From Nocardia mangyaensis (GTDB lineage Bacteria > Actinomycetota > Actinomycetes > Mycobacteriales > Mycobacteriaceae): a DNA stretch of 64,000 bases. Positions 8,734-17,898 of this stretch are shown here, in pieces. Numbering within the stretch: position 1 is the first letter of the stretch; every line of letters starts with the position of its first letter. A program made the position numbers and the translations under genes. The notes under the pieces are model-generated. The model searched no databases. It was not told where the DNA came from and saw nothing but the letters and a program-made list of their open reading frames with translations. Where the stretch lies: the NCBI RefSeq assembly GCF_001886715.1, contig NZ_CP018082.1:2480001-2544000 (forward strand). Reading direction: 5' to 3'.

Positions 8734-10706
8734 CTTCGATCCAGGTGGCGCAGCGCGGGACCGGGCTGCTGCGGGTGTTCAACGAGGCGGGGGTCCTCTC
8801 GGCCGCCGATGTGCATGTCGCGGTCCGGTTGGGACGGATGGGGCGCGAGGACAGTGAAGCCGTGCTGTTCGCGGCGGCGCTGGCGGTGCGCGCGGTGCGC
8901 TCCGGTTCGGTCTGTCTGGAACTGGCGCGGATGCGCGAGATCGGTATCGACGCCGACGAAACTCGCGACGCCGCCACGGGAATCGACCCGGCGAGCCTCC
9001 CGTGGCCCGACACCGACCAGGTGCTGACCGCACTGCGACGCAGCCCGCTGATCTGCGGCGGACCGGCCGGACCGCTGCGGCCGTTGCGGATCGTCGAAGC
9101 CGACGCCGAGGGTGGGGCGCTGCTCTATCTGGACCGGTACTACCGACAGGAACAGACGCTGCGGCGGGTCCTCACCGAACGCAGCCTCGACCATCCGGTG
9201 ATCGACACCGCGCTCGTGCGGGCGGAACTGGATCGGCTCTTCGCCGAGCCGCTGGGCGCGGGCCCCGACCGCCAGCGCCTGGCCGCCGCGCTCGCCGCGA
9301 CCCACTGGACGACCGTGGTCGCGGGCGGTCCCGGTACCGGCAAGACGCACACCATCGCGCGCATCCTCGCCCTGCTCACCGCCCATCGCGCCGCCACCCC
9401 GAAACTGCCCGCGTTGCGCATCGCGCTCGCCGCCCCCACCGGTAAGGCCGCCGCGCGCCTCCAGGAGGCTGTGCGCGAACAGGCCACCGAACTCGGTCTA
9501 CCCGAACTCACCGCCTCGACCCTGCACCGCCTGCTGGGCTGGCAACGCGGACGCACCACGCGATTCCGCCACCACGAACACAACCGGCTGCCCTATGACG
9601 TGGTGGTGGTCGACGAGACGTCGATGGTGTCGCTCACGATGATGAGCCACCTGTTCTCGGCCCTGCGGCCCGACACCCGCCTGGTCCTCGTCGGCGATCC
9701 GGACCAGCTCGCCTCGGTCGACGCCGGCGCGGTCCTCGCCGACCTGGTCGCCGGGCCGATCAGCGCCGCACCGAACCCCGCCCTGGGCGAAGTGGCGAGC
9801 GTTCCGGGTCACGTGGGCGCCGAAAGCATCTCGGGGCCGGGTCGTTCCGGCGTGGATGGTGAGCCGGGAGCGGACGGTGCGGTGGTGGGCGCCTCGCTCA
9901 GTGGGCTGGAACAGCGGCGGCTGCGGGGCGGGATCGTGCGGCTCACCCGCGGACGGCGCTTCGGTGGGCGGATCGCGGATCTCGCGGTGGCGGTGCGGGC
10001 GGGCGACGCCGACGCGGCGCTGGCGATCCTGCGGGCCGGGGGTGCGGACGTATCGCTGTGCGCACCCGACGACACCGCCGCGGTGCGCGCCGACGTGATC
10101 ACCGCGTCGCTGGCTGTCACCGCCGCCGCCGACGCGGGTGACGCGATCGGCGCGCTCACCGCCCTGGAATCGCATCGACTGCTCTGTGCTCACCGGCAGG
10201 GCCCCTTCGGGGTGGAACGCTGGGACCGAATGGCGGCCGACTGGGCGGCCGCGGGTGGCGCGGGACCGGAAGGGCCGCAAGCGGTCTGGTATCCCGGCCA
10301 GCCGTTGCTGGTCACCGCCAACGATCACGAGGCCCGGATCTACAACGGCGACACCGGCGTCATCATCCGTCGCCCCGACGGTTCCCTGCGCGCGGCCCTG
10401 CAACGCGGCAGCGAACCCTATCTGGTGCACCCCACCCAGTTCCCCGCCGTGGTCACGGTCTTCGCGATGACCATCCATCGCAGCCAGGGCAGCCAGTACG
10501 ACACCGTCTCCGTCGTCCTGCCCGAACCCGAATCCACCTTGCTCACCAGGGAACTGCTCTACACCGCCATCACCCGCGCCCGCACCCACGTCCGCGTCAT
10601 CGGCACCGAGGACGCCATCCGCGCCGCCATCGGCCGCCGCGTCCTGCGCGCCAGCGGGCTGTCGCGCACCGCGTCGTCGGCGTCGGGTACCTCGCCGCGT
10701 CCGTAG
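8730..10706 (+). CDS. recD: Exodeoxyribonuclease V subunit alpha (RecD helicase)
   Basis: 658 residues from ATG 8730, overlapping the recB stop (ATGA). This is a 5'-3' superfamily 1B helicase: Walker A GGPGTGKT at 199-206, Walker B DETSMVS from residue 295, then GDPDQLASV. The C terminus has the UvrD-like TIHRSQGSQYDTV and TAITRARTHV motifs. About 50 residues near 340-392 are a Gly/Ala/Ser-rich insertion, comparable to the insertion in the RecC here. Last gene of the operon; it converges on the DUF4173 gene 80 bp downstream. Confidence 0.95.
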   Translation: MTSIQVAQRGTGLLRVFNEAGVLSAADVHVAVRLGRMGREDSEAVLFAAALAVRAVRSGSVCLELARMREIGIDADETRDAATGIDPASLPWPDTDQVLTALRRSPLICGGPAGPLRPLRIVEADAEGGALLYLDRYYRQEQTLRRVLTERSLDHPVIDTALVRAELDRLFAEPLGAGPDRQRLAAALAATHWTTVVAGGPGTGKTHTIARILALLTAHRAATPKLPALRIALAAPTGKAAARLQEAVREQATELGLPELTASTLHRLLGWQRGRTTRFRHHEHNRLPYDVVVVDETSMVSLTMMSHLFSALRPDTRLVLVGDPDQLASVDAGAVLADLVAGPISAAPNPALGEVASVPGHVGAESISGPGRSGVDGEPGADGAVVGASLSGLEQRRLRGGIVRLTRGRRFGGRIADLAVAVRAGDADAALAILRAGGADVSLCAPDDTAAVRADVITASLAVTAAADAGDAIGALTALESHRLLCAHRQGPFGVERWDRMAADWAAAGGAGPEGPQAVWYPGQPLLVTANDHEARIYNGDTGVIIRRPDGSLRAALQRGSEPYLVHPTQFPAVVTVFAMTIHRSQGSQYDTVSVVLPEPESTLLTRELLYTAITRARTHVRVIGTEDAIRAAIGRRVLRASGLSRTASSASGTSPRP

Positions 10707-10786
10707 CGGGCCGGCGATGACACGATGTCGACAGGCGATGGCGGGCGGGTGCGCATCCGAGGCCACCTGGTTCGCCGTGGGCGGTC

Positions 10787-12559
10787 TCACCGGGCGGAGC
10801 TGCGCGACAGGTTCCACGACCACCAGGGGTCAGCGTCGAGGTCGGTGCGGATGGGGGTCTCGATGTCGGCGCGCATCGGGGTGGGGAGGCGGTTCAGGGC
10901 CGGGAGGATGTCGGGGGAGAGGGTGCGCAGGTAGGCGGTGTCGAGGCGTTCGCCCTTCGCCCAGCGGTCGATGTTGCGTTCGGCGACAAGGTGTTCCGGG
11001 TTGAGCAGAGCCAGGGCGATGAGGGTGGTGAGGGCCGTGCCGACGGCCGCGCGTGGCACCCAGTTCCAGTGCAGGCGCGCGATGGCGACCAGCGTGAGGA
11101 CGTACACCAGGCCGACCCACAATTCGCACATCGTCACCAGCAGGCGCAGCACCGTGAATCCGTAGGCCTGCTGGTAGGTCCACATGCGGGCCAGCGCCGA
11201 GCACACGATGACCAGGGCCAGCACGCTCACCGCGCTGAGCAGGATGCGCAGCCAGCGGCGGTCGGCCGCGGTGTCGCGCGCGGACCAGTGCAGGACAGCG
11301 AGGATCACGGCCAAGGTCAGGATGCTCACCGCCGACAACTGCCAGAACCCGCTGCGCGCGTACTCGGCATAGGTCAGGCCCGCGGTCCGCTGGACATAGT
11401 CGTCGCCACCGAACAGGGCGACGAACTGCGCGCCGAGGAACACCGCGAACAACACCGTCAGCGCGCCGACCGGCAACACCCACTCACTGCGCGCCCACAA
11501 CCGCACGGGGCGCGACGCTTCCGCCGCGCGGGCGGGCGGCCCCGCGAGCAGATACAGCGCGCCAAGGGCGCCCGCCCCGAGCACGGCGAACAGCAGGATC
11601 CACTGCCAGGCCGTCGCGGCGTCCACCGTTGGTGCCAATCCGTTCAACAAGCCGGCGAAGGTCGCGTCCGCCCCACCGAGCAGCGGCACGAACACCACCA
11701 GCAATGCCGCTGTCACCGCCACCGAAACCCCGAAGCGCCGCACCTTCGACACCTGCGCCGACTGCACCTCGCGCAACCCGGAGAACGCCCACGGCACCGC
11801 CCCGAACGAGGCCAACGGCACGGCGACCATGTCGTGGGCGAGCCCGCGCCCCGTTCGCCGCCCCAAGACCGCGAGCGACCCGGCCACACACGCGCCCAGC
11901 ACACACAACACGAACAGCCACCCCGCTGCCCGGAACGTCCCGACCCCGAGTAGTACGAGCGCCGCAGCCGCCCACCAGAACCGATCCCGAGCCGTGGGCG
12001 GCTGAGCGGCAATTGTTTCCGACGCGGTGCCCCCGAGCGCCACCGTGGCAACACTCTCGTCTGCTGTCCCCTTCGCCACGGGCACCGGTGCAGCACCGAC
12101 TGCCGCTGAGGTGGTCGCCGGGGTGGCACCGACGGACGTTGGTGAACTATCGGTGGAGGTGGGCTTCGCGATAGCCGGGTGGTGTTCCGCCGTCTTTGAT
12201 TCCGTCGTGGTATCGACGGGCGTACGGGATCGGGCGCGATGGTCGACGGCATAGAGGGCGCCGACGATCGCGGTTCCGGTCAGGAGCCAGCCGAGGCCGG
12301 GGCGATCGAGCGGGAGCACGGTCGCGCCGATGGCCCCGACCGCTGCAGCGGCGGGAAGAACGCTCGGCGGCCGAGCGACGCGTTTCCAGCGACTGGGGGC
12401 CGGTGGGATGGGTGGGCCTGCCGACGACGGAGGCGTTGCCACGGATGGGATGTCGGGCGATGACATGGTGGTCGCGGAGGGGACGGCACCAGTGGTCACG
12501 GCTCCGGTGGTGTCGGCGCCAGGGGTGTCGTCGGTATGAGGAGAGGTGTGTTCGGACAT
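10787..12559 (-). CDS. DUF4173-family integral membrane protein
   Basis: 590 residues. A low-complexity Thr/Pro/Ala-rich N terminus (1-60) and a second disordered stretch (about 110-190) flank a first pair of hydrophobic segments. After residue 190 there are roughly ten further membrane segments. The region around AEYARSGFWQLSAVSILTLA is typical of DUF4173. The C-terminal 80 residues are polar and include NPEHLVAERNIDRW. Function of the family is unknown. It lies 80 bp downstream of a histidine kinase on the same strand, so co-transcription with that two-component system is likely, and it may be a partner or target of the kinase. Confidence 0.8.
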   Translation of the reverse strand: MSEHTSPHTDDTPGADTTGAVTTGAVPSATTMSSPDIPSVATPPSSAGPPIPPAPSRWKRVARPPSVLPAAAAVGAIGATVLPLDRPGLGWLLTGTAIVGALYAVDHRARSRTPVDTTTESKTAEHHPAIAKPTSTDSSPTSVGATPATTSAAVGAAPVPVAKGTADESVATVALGGTASETIAAQPPTARDRFWWAAAALVLLGVGTFRAAGWLFVLCVLGACVAGSLAVLGRRTGRGLAHDMVAVPLASFGAVPWAFSGLREVQSAQVSKVRRFGVSVAVTAALLVVFVPLLGGADATFAGLLNGLAPTVDAATAWQWILLFAVLGAGALGALYLLAGPPARAAEASRPVRLWARSEWVLPVGALTVLFAVFLGAQFVALFGGDDYVQRTAGLTYAEYARSGFWQLSAVSILTLAVILAVLHWSARDTAADRRWLRILLSAVSVLALVIVCSALARMWTYQQAYGFTVLRLLVTMCELWVGLVYVLTLVAIARLHWNWVPRAAVGTALTTLIALALLNPEHLVAERNIDRWAKGERLDTAYLRTLSPDILPALNRLPTPMRADIETPIRTDLDADPWWSWNLSRSSAR

Positions 12560-12639
12560 GGGTGTTCCCTTCGACGGGTGTGCGGGATCGCCCCGGAACC
12601 GAAGGGCAGCCGGGGAAGATGATCAGGGAGCTGGGTCGG

Positions 12640-13680
12640 TCAGTCCGTGGGCAGGACGACCCGAATGCGGGAGCCGGGTTCGGCGACGGCGATGGTGCCG
12701 CCGTGCAGGTCGATGACCCAGCGGGCGATGGCCAGGCCGAGGCCGGTGCCGCCGCCGCCGGTGCGGCCACCGCGGGTGAAACGGTCGAAGACGGTGGCAC
12801 GGTCGGCGTCCGGGATCCCGGGTCCGTCATCGGAGATGTCGAGGACGGTGGCGCCGCCCTCGGTGGTCGTCGCCACGACGCGGACCTCGCCCCCGGCCGG
12901 TCCGTGCCTGGCCGCATTGTCGAGCAGGTTGAACAGCACCTGGTGCAGGCGGGCCCGATCGGCCAGCACGTGCGCCCCGGCGGGCTCGACGATCGTGGTG
13001 AAGCGGACGCCGCGACCGAGCGCGGCCGTCATCACCTCGGCTTCGGCGATCGCCGAAGCCAGCAGCGGTGCGAGCGGCAGGCTCTCACGGTCGAGTGTCG
13101 AGGCGCCCGCTTCGATACTGGACAGATCCAGCAGCTCGGATACGAGCAGCCCGAGCCGTTCGGTCTGCGCCAGTGCGGTGCGCAGTGTCGCGGGATCAGG
13201 TTCGCTGACCCCGTCGACCATGTTCTCCAGCACCGCGTGCAGGGCGGTGACCGGCGTGCGCAATTCGTGCGAGACGTTGGCGATGAGGTCACGCCGCTGC
13301 TGATCGGCGGCGGCCAGGTCGGCCGCCATCTGGTTGAACGCGAGCGCCAACTGTCCCACCTCGTCGCGGGAGGAGGCGCGTACCCGAAAGCTGTAGTCGC
13401 CGTGCGCCATCCGCCGCGCGGCCGCGGTCATCTCGCGCAGTGGCCGGGTGATGCCGTGCGCGAGGAACTGCGAGGTGACCAGCGCGATGATCATCGCGGT
13501 CAGCGTGGTGAAGGTGGGCAGCCAACCGATGCGGAACCAGAAGTAGGCGAACGCGACCGCACCGGAGCTCACCATCAGCACGGCCAGCTTCAACTTGATC
13601 GACCGCAGCGGATCCAGCGGCCGGGGCAGCCGGTCGGCGACGCGATCGAGCCGCGAAGCCGGGGACTCGGTGGTACTCAT
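12640..13680 (-). CDS. Two-component sensor histidine kinase
   Basis: 346 residues. Two membrane helices (about 31-49 and 55-74) are joined by only a few residues, so there is essentially no extracytoplasmic sensor domain. A HAMP region (75-127) follows. The HisKA H-box is VSHELRTPVTALH with phospho-acceptor His138. The ATPase domain has NLLDNAARHG, DDGPGIPDADR and GGTGLGLAIARW, all intact. The start ATG overlaps the stop of the response regulator by four bases. Sensing is probably within the membrane or through another membrane protein; the DUF4173 protein downstream is a candidate. Confidence 0.92.
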   Translation of the reverse strand: MSTTESPASRLDRVADRLPRPLDPLRSIKLKLAVLMVSSGAVAFAYFWFRIGWLPTFTTLTAMIIALVTSQFLAHGITRPLREMTAAARRMAHGDYSFRVRASSRDEVGQLALAFNQMAADLAAADQQRRDLIANVSHELRTPVTALHAVLENMVDGVSEPDPATLRTALAQTERLGLLVSELLDLSSIEAGASTLDRESLPLAPLLASAIAEAEVMTAALGRGVRFTTIVEPAGAHVLADRARLHQVLFNLLDNAARHGPAGGEVRVVATTTEGGATVLDISDDGPGIPDADRATVFDRFTRGGRTGGGGTGLGLAIARWVIDLHGGTIAVAEPGSRIRVVLPTD

Positions 13681-14378
13681 CGCGCGTCCAGGGCGTAACC
13701 GACACCGTGCACGGTACGGATGAGGTCGGCACCGAGTTTGCGGCGTAACGCTTTCACGTGGGAGTCGACCGCGCGGGTACCGGCGGCATCGGACCAGTCC
13801 CAGATGTCGGCGAGCAGCCGCTCTCTGGCCAGCACGGCCCGCGGCCGTTGCGCGAGCCGGGCCAGCAGGTCGAATTCCAAGGGCGTGAGCCGCGCTTCGG
13901 TCTCACCTCGCCAGACTCGCCGCTGATCGAGGTCGATGCGCAGATCGCCGACGACAATGCTGACCTCGCCCCGATCGGCGGCCCGATCAACCCGTCGCAG
14001 CAGCGCGTGCACCCGCGCGGTGAGCAGTCGCATCGAGAACGGTTTGGTCAGATAGTCGTCGGCGCCGACACCGAGCCCGATGAGCTGATCGGTCTCCTCG
14101 GTGCGTGCGGTGAGCATGAGCACCGGCACGGGCCGCTCGGCCTGGATGCGCCGACACACCTCGATCCCGTCGAAGCCGGGCAGCATCACATCGAGCACCA
14201 CCAGATCGGGTTCCCCCGCCGTGGCCGCCGCCACCGCGCCGGGCCCGTCGTGTGCCACCTCGACCGCGAACCCCTCGGCGCGCAGCCGCGCCGCCACCGA
14301 TTCGGCGATCGTCACCTCGTCGTCCACGACCAGGACGCGGCGCCCGGCCTGTCCTGTCGCGCCCCCACTGAGTTCCAT
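13677..14378 (-). CDS. OmpR/PhoB-family response regulator
   Basis: 233 residues. The receiver domain has the acidic pair in VLVVDDE (15-21), the phospho-acceptor Asp63 in VLDVMLPGFDG, Thr90 and Lys112 (LTKPF). The C-terminal winged helix (about 135-233) contains LTPLEFDLLARLAQRP and ends HVKALRRKLGADLIRTVHGVGY, the standard DNA-binding and wing region. It is the first gene of the kinase operon. Its targets are not visible from the sequence. Confidence 0.95.
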   Translation of the reverse strand: MELSGGATGQAGRRVLVVDDEVTIAESVAARLRAEGFAVEVAHDGPGAVAAATAGEPDLVVLDVMLPGFDGIEVCRRIQAERPVPVLMLTARTEETDQLIGLGVGADDYLTKPFSMRLLTARVHALLRRVDRAADRGEVSIVVGDLRIDLDQRRVWRGETEARLTPLEFDLLARLAQRPRAVLARERLLADIWDWSDAAGTRAVDSHVKALRRKLGADLIRTVHGVGYALDAR

Positions 14379-14447
14379 GCTCCGACCCTAGCCAGCGGGT
14401 GTGGAGAGTTCCGTCGCCACATGTGGAGATTCTGTGTGGACCGAGAC

Positions 14448-15128
14448 CTACGGGTCGGGGAACAAGCCAGGCAGTTCCATGGCGTAGGCCAGGTCGTCGC
14501 GGGTGCCGAGGGTGACCAGCAGGACCCGGATCATGGTGATCCTGGCTTCGGTGGCCAGTGCCGGGTCGGGATCGCTGCCGGGTTCGGTGCCCGCGCTCAG
14601 GCGGTAGACGACGTACTCGCACACGTGCAGCGCGGCGTCCAGGTCCAGCGCGGCGGGCACGGGACGGCCGAGTTCGCCGAAGGTCTTGCGGACCAGATCG
14701 CGAATGTCGTCGAGCGCGCGTTCCCGATAGGCCGAGACCGGTGAGCCGGGATCGTGCAGCTCGGCGAACAGCGGCCGCAGCATCGGGCCGTGCCCGCGCG
14801 CCCAGTCCACGTAGGCATCGATCAGCCGGATACCCAGCTGGACGGGCTCGTCGGTACCGGCCAGCGCCGCCCTGATCCCACCGACCAGACCGTCGTTGGA
14901 CGCGTCGAGCACCGCGCGCAGCGGCTCGGAGGCATTGCCGAAATAGCGGTAGAAAGTGGGCCTGGCCAGCCCGGCCTGCTCGATGATCTGCGCGACGCTC
15001 AATCCCCGCGAGCCCTCACGCGCGAACACCGCGGCCGTCGCGTCGACGATCCTGGCGCGGACCTCCTCGGCCTGCTCCTCGGTCTGCGGCGGGCGGCCAC
15101 GGCGTACCGCGGCGGAATCACCGGACAT
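14448..15128 (-). CDS. TetR/AcrR-family transcriptional regulator
   Basis: 226 residues. The N-terminal helix-turn-helix covers about 24-70 (VDATAAVFAREG, then LSVAQIIEQAGLARPTFYRY). The remainder is a variable ligand-binding domain with no recognised subtype. It is transcribed divergently from the aldehyde dehydrogenase and SDR genes across a 145-bp gap that holds a promoter and an inverted repeat. By the usual TetR arrangement it probably represses that operon and itself, with an aldehyde, alcohol or acyl compound as possible inducer. Confidence 0.9.
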   Translation of the reverse strand: MSGDSAAVRRGRPPQTEEQAEEVRARIVDATAAVFAREGSRGLSVAQIIEQAGLARPTFYRYFGNASEPLRAVLDASNDGLVGGIRAALAGTDEPVQLGIRLIDAYVDWARGHGPMLRPLFAELHDPGSPVSAYRERALDDIRDLVRKTFGELGRPVPAALDLDAALHVCEYVVYRLSAGTEPGSDPDPALATEARITMIRVLLVTLGTRDDLAYAMELPGLFPDP

Positions 15129-15165
15129 CGCACCTCCTCACAACCGTCGGACACCCGTGGAAAGC

Positions 15166-15208
15166 TTGACACGGGACCGGGCTCAACCATTAATCTAACA
15201 CTGGTGTT
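15166..15208 (+). promoter_or_regulatory. Promoter and TetR-type operator upstream of the aldehyde dehydrogenase
   Basis: TTGACA at 15166-15171 is a perfect -35 hexamer. With a 17-base spacer, ATTAAT at 15189-15194 is the -10. Directly after it AACACTGGTGTT (15197-15208) is an inverted repeat with 5-base arms and a 2-base spacer. A repressor bound there would cover the transcription start of the operon. Assignment to the divergent TetR is by position only. Confidence 0.5.
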
Positions 15209-15273
15209 CAGCAAATAGCCGAACCCGCGCGACTGCTCCGCGTGACCCATCTGCCAGAGGAGAAGGGCCGACA

Positions 15274-16848
15274 ATGACGACAGCCCCCGAGCTGACCGCC
15301 GAACCCACCGCGCTGCCGACCGCGCTGGTTCAGCCCCTGTTGGATCGCGCCGTCGCCGGTGGCGCGCCGTCGGTCCCGGTCTTCGCCCCGGCCACCGGCC
15401 ACAAGATCGGCGATCTGCCGCAGTCCTCCGTCGACGACATCGAGCGCGCCTTCGCCGTCGCCCGCCACGCGCAACGCGACTGGGCCAAGGTGCCGGTCAA
15501 GCAGCGCGTGGAGATCGTGCGCCGCTTCCACGACATCGTGCTCGCCGAGCAGGACACCATCCTCGACATCGTGCAGACCGAGACCGGCAAGTCCCGCCCG
15601 CACGCCTTCGACGAGGTCGGCGACGTCGCGCTCAACTCGCGCTACTACGCCGCCGTCGCGCCCAAGCTGCTCGCCGACCGCAAGCCGCGCGGGGTGCTGC
15701 CGGTGCTCACCTCCGTCGACGTGCGCCACCGGCCCAAGGGTGTCGTAGCGGTCATCTCGCCGTGGAACTACCCCCTCGCGCTGTCGGCCTCCGACGCGCT
15801 GCCCGCGCTGATCGCCGGCAATGCCGTCGTCGCGCGTCCTGACAACCAGACCGCGCTCTCGGCCCTGTGGGCCATCGACGCCGCCGAACGCGCCGGCCTT
15901 CCCCGTGGCCTGTGGCAGGCGGTGCTCGGCCGCGGTCGGGAGATCGGCGGCGACGTGATCGCGCGCGCCGACTACGTCGACTACACCGGCTCCAGCGCCA
16001 CCGGCCGCACCATCGCCCAGCAGGCCGGTGAGCGGCTGATCGGCTACTCCCTCGAACTCGGCGGCAAGAACCCGCTGCTGGTCCTGGCCGACGCCGATGT
16101 CTCCAAGGCCGCCAAGCTGGCCGTGCGGGCCTGCTTCTCCTCGGCCGGTCAGCTGTGCGAGTCGATGGAACGCATCTACGTCGACGCCTCGGTCTACGAC
16201 CAGTTCGTCGCCGAATTCGTCGGCAATGTCAAGAACATGTCGCTGGGCGGCGAACTGGACTACAGCCGCGACATGGGTTCGCTGACCTTCCAGCGTCAGC
16301 TCGACACCGTCACCGCCCACGTCGACGACGCCGTGGCCAAGGGCGCCAAGGTGCTCGCCGGTGGCCGTGCCCGCCCTGACCTCGGCCCCTACTTCTACGA
16401 GCCCACCGTGCTCGCCGAGGTGAAGCCCGGCATGACGGTCTATCGCGAGGAGACGTTCGGCCCGGTCGTCTCGGTGTACAAGGTCGATTCCGACGAGGCC
16501 GCCATCGAGGCCGCCAACGACACCGCCTACGGCCTCAACGCCAGCGTGTGGAGCCGCGACGCCGAACGGGGCAAGACCGTCGCCGCGCGCATCAACGCCG
16601 GATCGGTGAACGTCAACGAGGGCTTCATCGCCGCGTGGGGCAGCATCGACGCGCCCTCGGGCGGGCTCGGCATCTCCGGTCAGGGCCGTCGCCACGGTCC
16701 CGAGGGCCTGCTCAAGTACATCGACACCCAGACCATCGCGGTTCAGCGGGTGCTGCCGATCGCGCCGCTGCCCGGCATGTCCGAGCAGATGTGGGCCAAG
16801 ACGATGACGCTGGTCTTCGGCGTCATGAAGACGCTGCGCCAGAAGTAG
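15274..16848 (+). CDS. gabD2: NAD(P)-dependent aldehyde dehydrogenase, succinate-semialdehyde dehydrogenase type
   Basis: 524 residues from ATG 15274 after an AGGAGAAGGG ribosome site. It has the ALDH-fold residues Asn165 (SPWNYP), Glu261 in LELGGKNP and catalytic Cys295 in GQLCES. Length and N terminus resemble the mycobacterial GabD2 subgroup of succinic semialdehyde dehydrogenases, which oxidise aldehydes to acids. Co-transcription with a short-chain dehydrogenase 30 bp downstream suggests an alcohol-to-aldehyde-to-acid route, so the true substrate may be another aldehyde. The symbol is by similarity only. Confidence 0.85.
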   Translation: MTTAPELTAEPTALPTALVQPLLDRAVAGGAPSVPVFAPATGHKIGDLPQSSVDDIERAFAVARHAQRDWAKVPVKQRVEIVRRFHDIVLAEQDTILDIVQTETGKSRPHAFDEVGDVALNSRYYAAVAPKLLADRKPRGVLPVLTSVDVRHRPKGVVAVISPWNYPLALSASDALPALIAGNAVVARPDNQTALSALWAIDAAERAGLPRGLWQAVLGRGREIGGDVIARADYVDYTGSSATGRTIAQQAGERLIGYSLELGGKNPLLVLADADVSKAAKLAVRACFSSAGQLCESMERIYVDASVYDQFVAEFVGNVKNMSLGGELDYSRDMGSLTFQRQLDTVTAHVDDAVAKGAKVLAGGRARPDLGPYFYEPTVLAEVKPGMTVYREETFGPVVSVYKVDSDEAAIEAANDTAYGLNASVWSRDAERGKTVAARINAGSVNVNEGFIAAWGSIDAPSGGLGISGQGRRHGPEGLLKYIDTQTIAVQRVLPIAPLPGMSEQMWAKTMTLVFGVMKTLRQK

Positions 16849-16878
16849 CGACGAGCGGGAATCAGGGGAATCGATTAC

Positions 16879-17706
16879 ATGAAACTGGAGACGGTCGCGG
16901 GCAAGCGGGTGCTGGTCACCGGCGCCGCCATGGGCCTGGGCAAGCTGTTCGCGGAGAAGGCGGTCGCCGAGGGCGCCGACGCGGTGGTGCTGTGGGATGT
17001 CAACGAGATCGCCCTGCGTGACACCGCGGCACAGCTGACCGCCGCGGGCGGCAAGGTGCACCACTACGTCGTCGACGTGTCCTCGCAGGAGTCGATCCGC
17101 GAGGCCGCCGAGGAGGTGCGCAAGGAGGTCGGCGGCATCGACATCCTGGTCAACAACGCGGGCATCGTGCGCGGCAACACCTACTTCTGGGAAACCGAGA
17201 ACCGCGCCGACATCGACAAGACCATGGCGATCAACTCGCTGGCCCCGATGTACATCGCCCTCGAGTTCCTGCCCGGGATGGTCGCCGGCGCCGGTCAGGC
17301 GCGCGTGCTCAACATCGCGTCCTCGGCCGGTCTGGTCGCCAATCCGCGCATGGCCGTCTACGCGGCCTCGAAGTGGGCGGCGCTGGGCTGGTCGGATTCG
17401 GTGCGCCTCGAGCTCGAGCAGGCCGGCCACGCCCACGTGAAGTTCACGACGGTCTGTCCGACCTACATCAACACCGGCATGTTCGACGGTGCCAAGGGCA
17501 TCCTGTTCACCCCGATGCTCGAGCAGCACGATGTCGTCGACACCTCCTGGTCGGAGATGAAGAAGGGCGGCGCGCTGGTGGTGCTGCCGTGGACCTCGCG
17601 GATGAACCGCGCGCTCACCGGCCTGCTGCCGATCAAGGTGCGCGACCTCTACCTCAACGCGGTCGGCGTGTACCACTCGATGGACCACTTCACCGGACGC
17701 AAGTAG
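16879..17706 (+). CDS. Short-chain dehydrogenase/reductase
   Basis: 275 residues. A classical SDR: cofactor-binding TGAAMGLG from residue 14 (TGxxxGxG), NNAG at 92-95, and catalytic Ser149, Tyr161 and Lys165 (YAASK). Asp40 after the second strand (VVLWD) suggests NAD(H) rather than NADP(H). It starts 30 bp after the aldehyde dehydrogenase, so the two are almost certainly one operon and may act in consecutive steps on an alcohol or ketone. The substrate cannot be read from sequence. Confidence 0.9.
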   Translation: MKLETVAGKRVLVTGAAMGLGKLFAEKAVAEGADAVVLWDVNEIALRDTAAQLTAAGGKVHHYVVDVSSQESIREAAEEVRKEVGGIDILVNNAGIVRGNTYFWETENRADIDKTMAINSLAPMYIALEFLPGMVAGAGQARVLNIASSAGLVANPRMAVYAASKWAALGWSDSVRLELEQAGHAHVKFTTVCPTYINTGMFDGAKGILFTPMLEQHDVVDTSWSEMKKGGALVVLPWTSRMNRALTGLLPIKVRDLYLNAVGVYHSMDHFTGRK

Positions 17707-17898
17707 GCCCGCGGTACACGATGCCCCTGTCCGACCGGCTGCTGACGCGGTGGTCCGGCTGGGGTATCGCCGTGCTCGGACGATCCCCTGGTCGCTGGGA
17801 ACCGCTGCCGCAGTGGATATTCGGCGAATCTCGGCCTCCGCGCCGTGCGGCGCGCGTCTGTGTGGGCGAATGCTGGCCGGCGCGGATGGACCGAGGGC

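Noticed and set aside
15208..17688. 826-codon open frame antisense to the ALDH and SDR genes
   Set aside because: Spans two well-supported genes and their intergenic gap; no folded-protein character.
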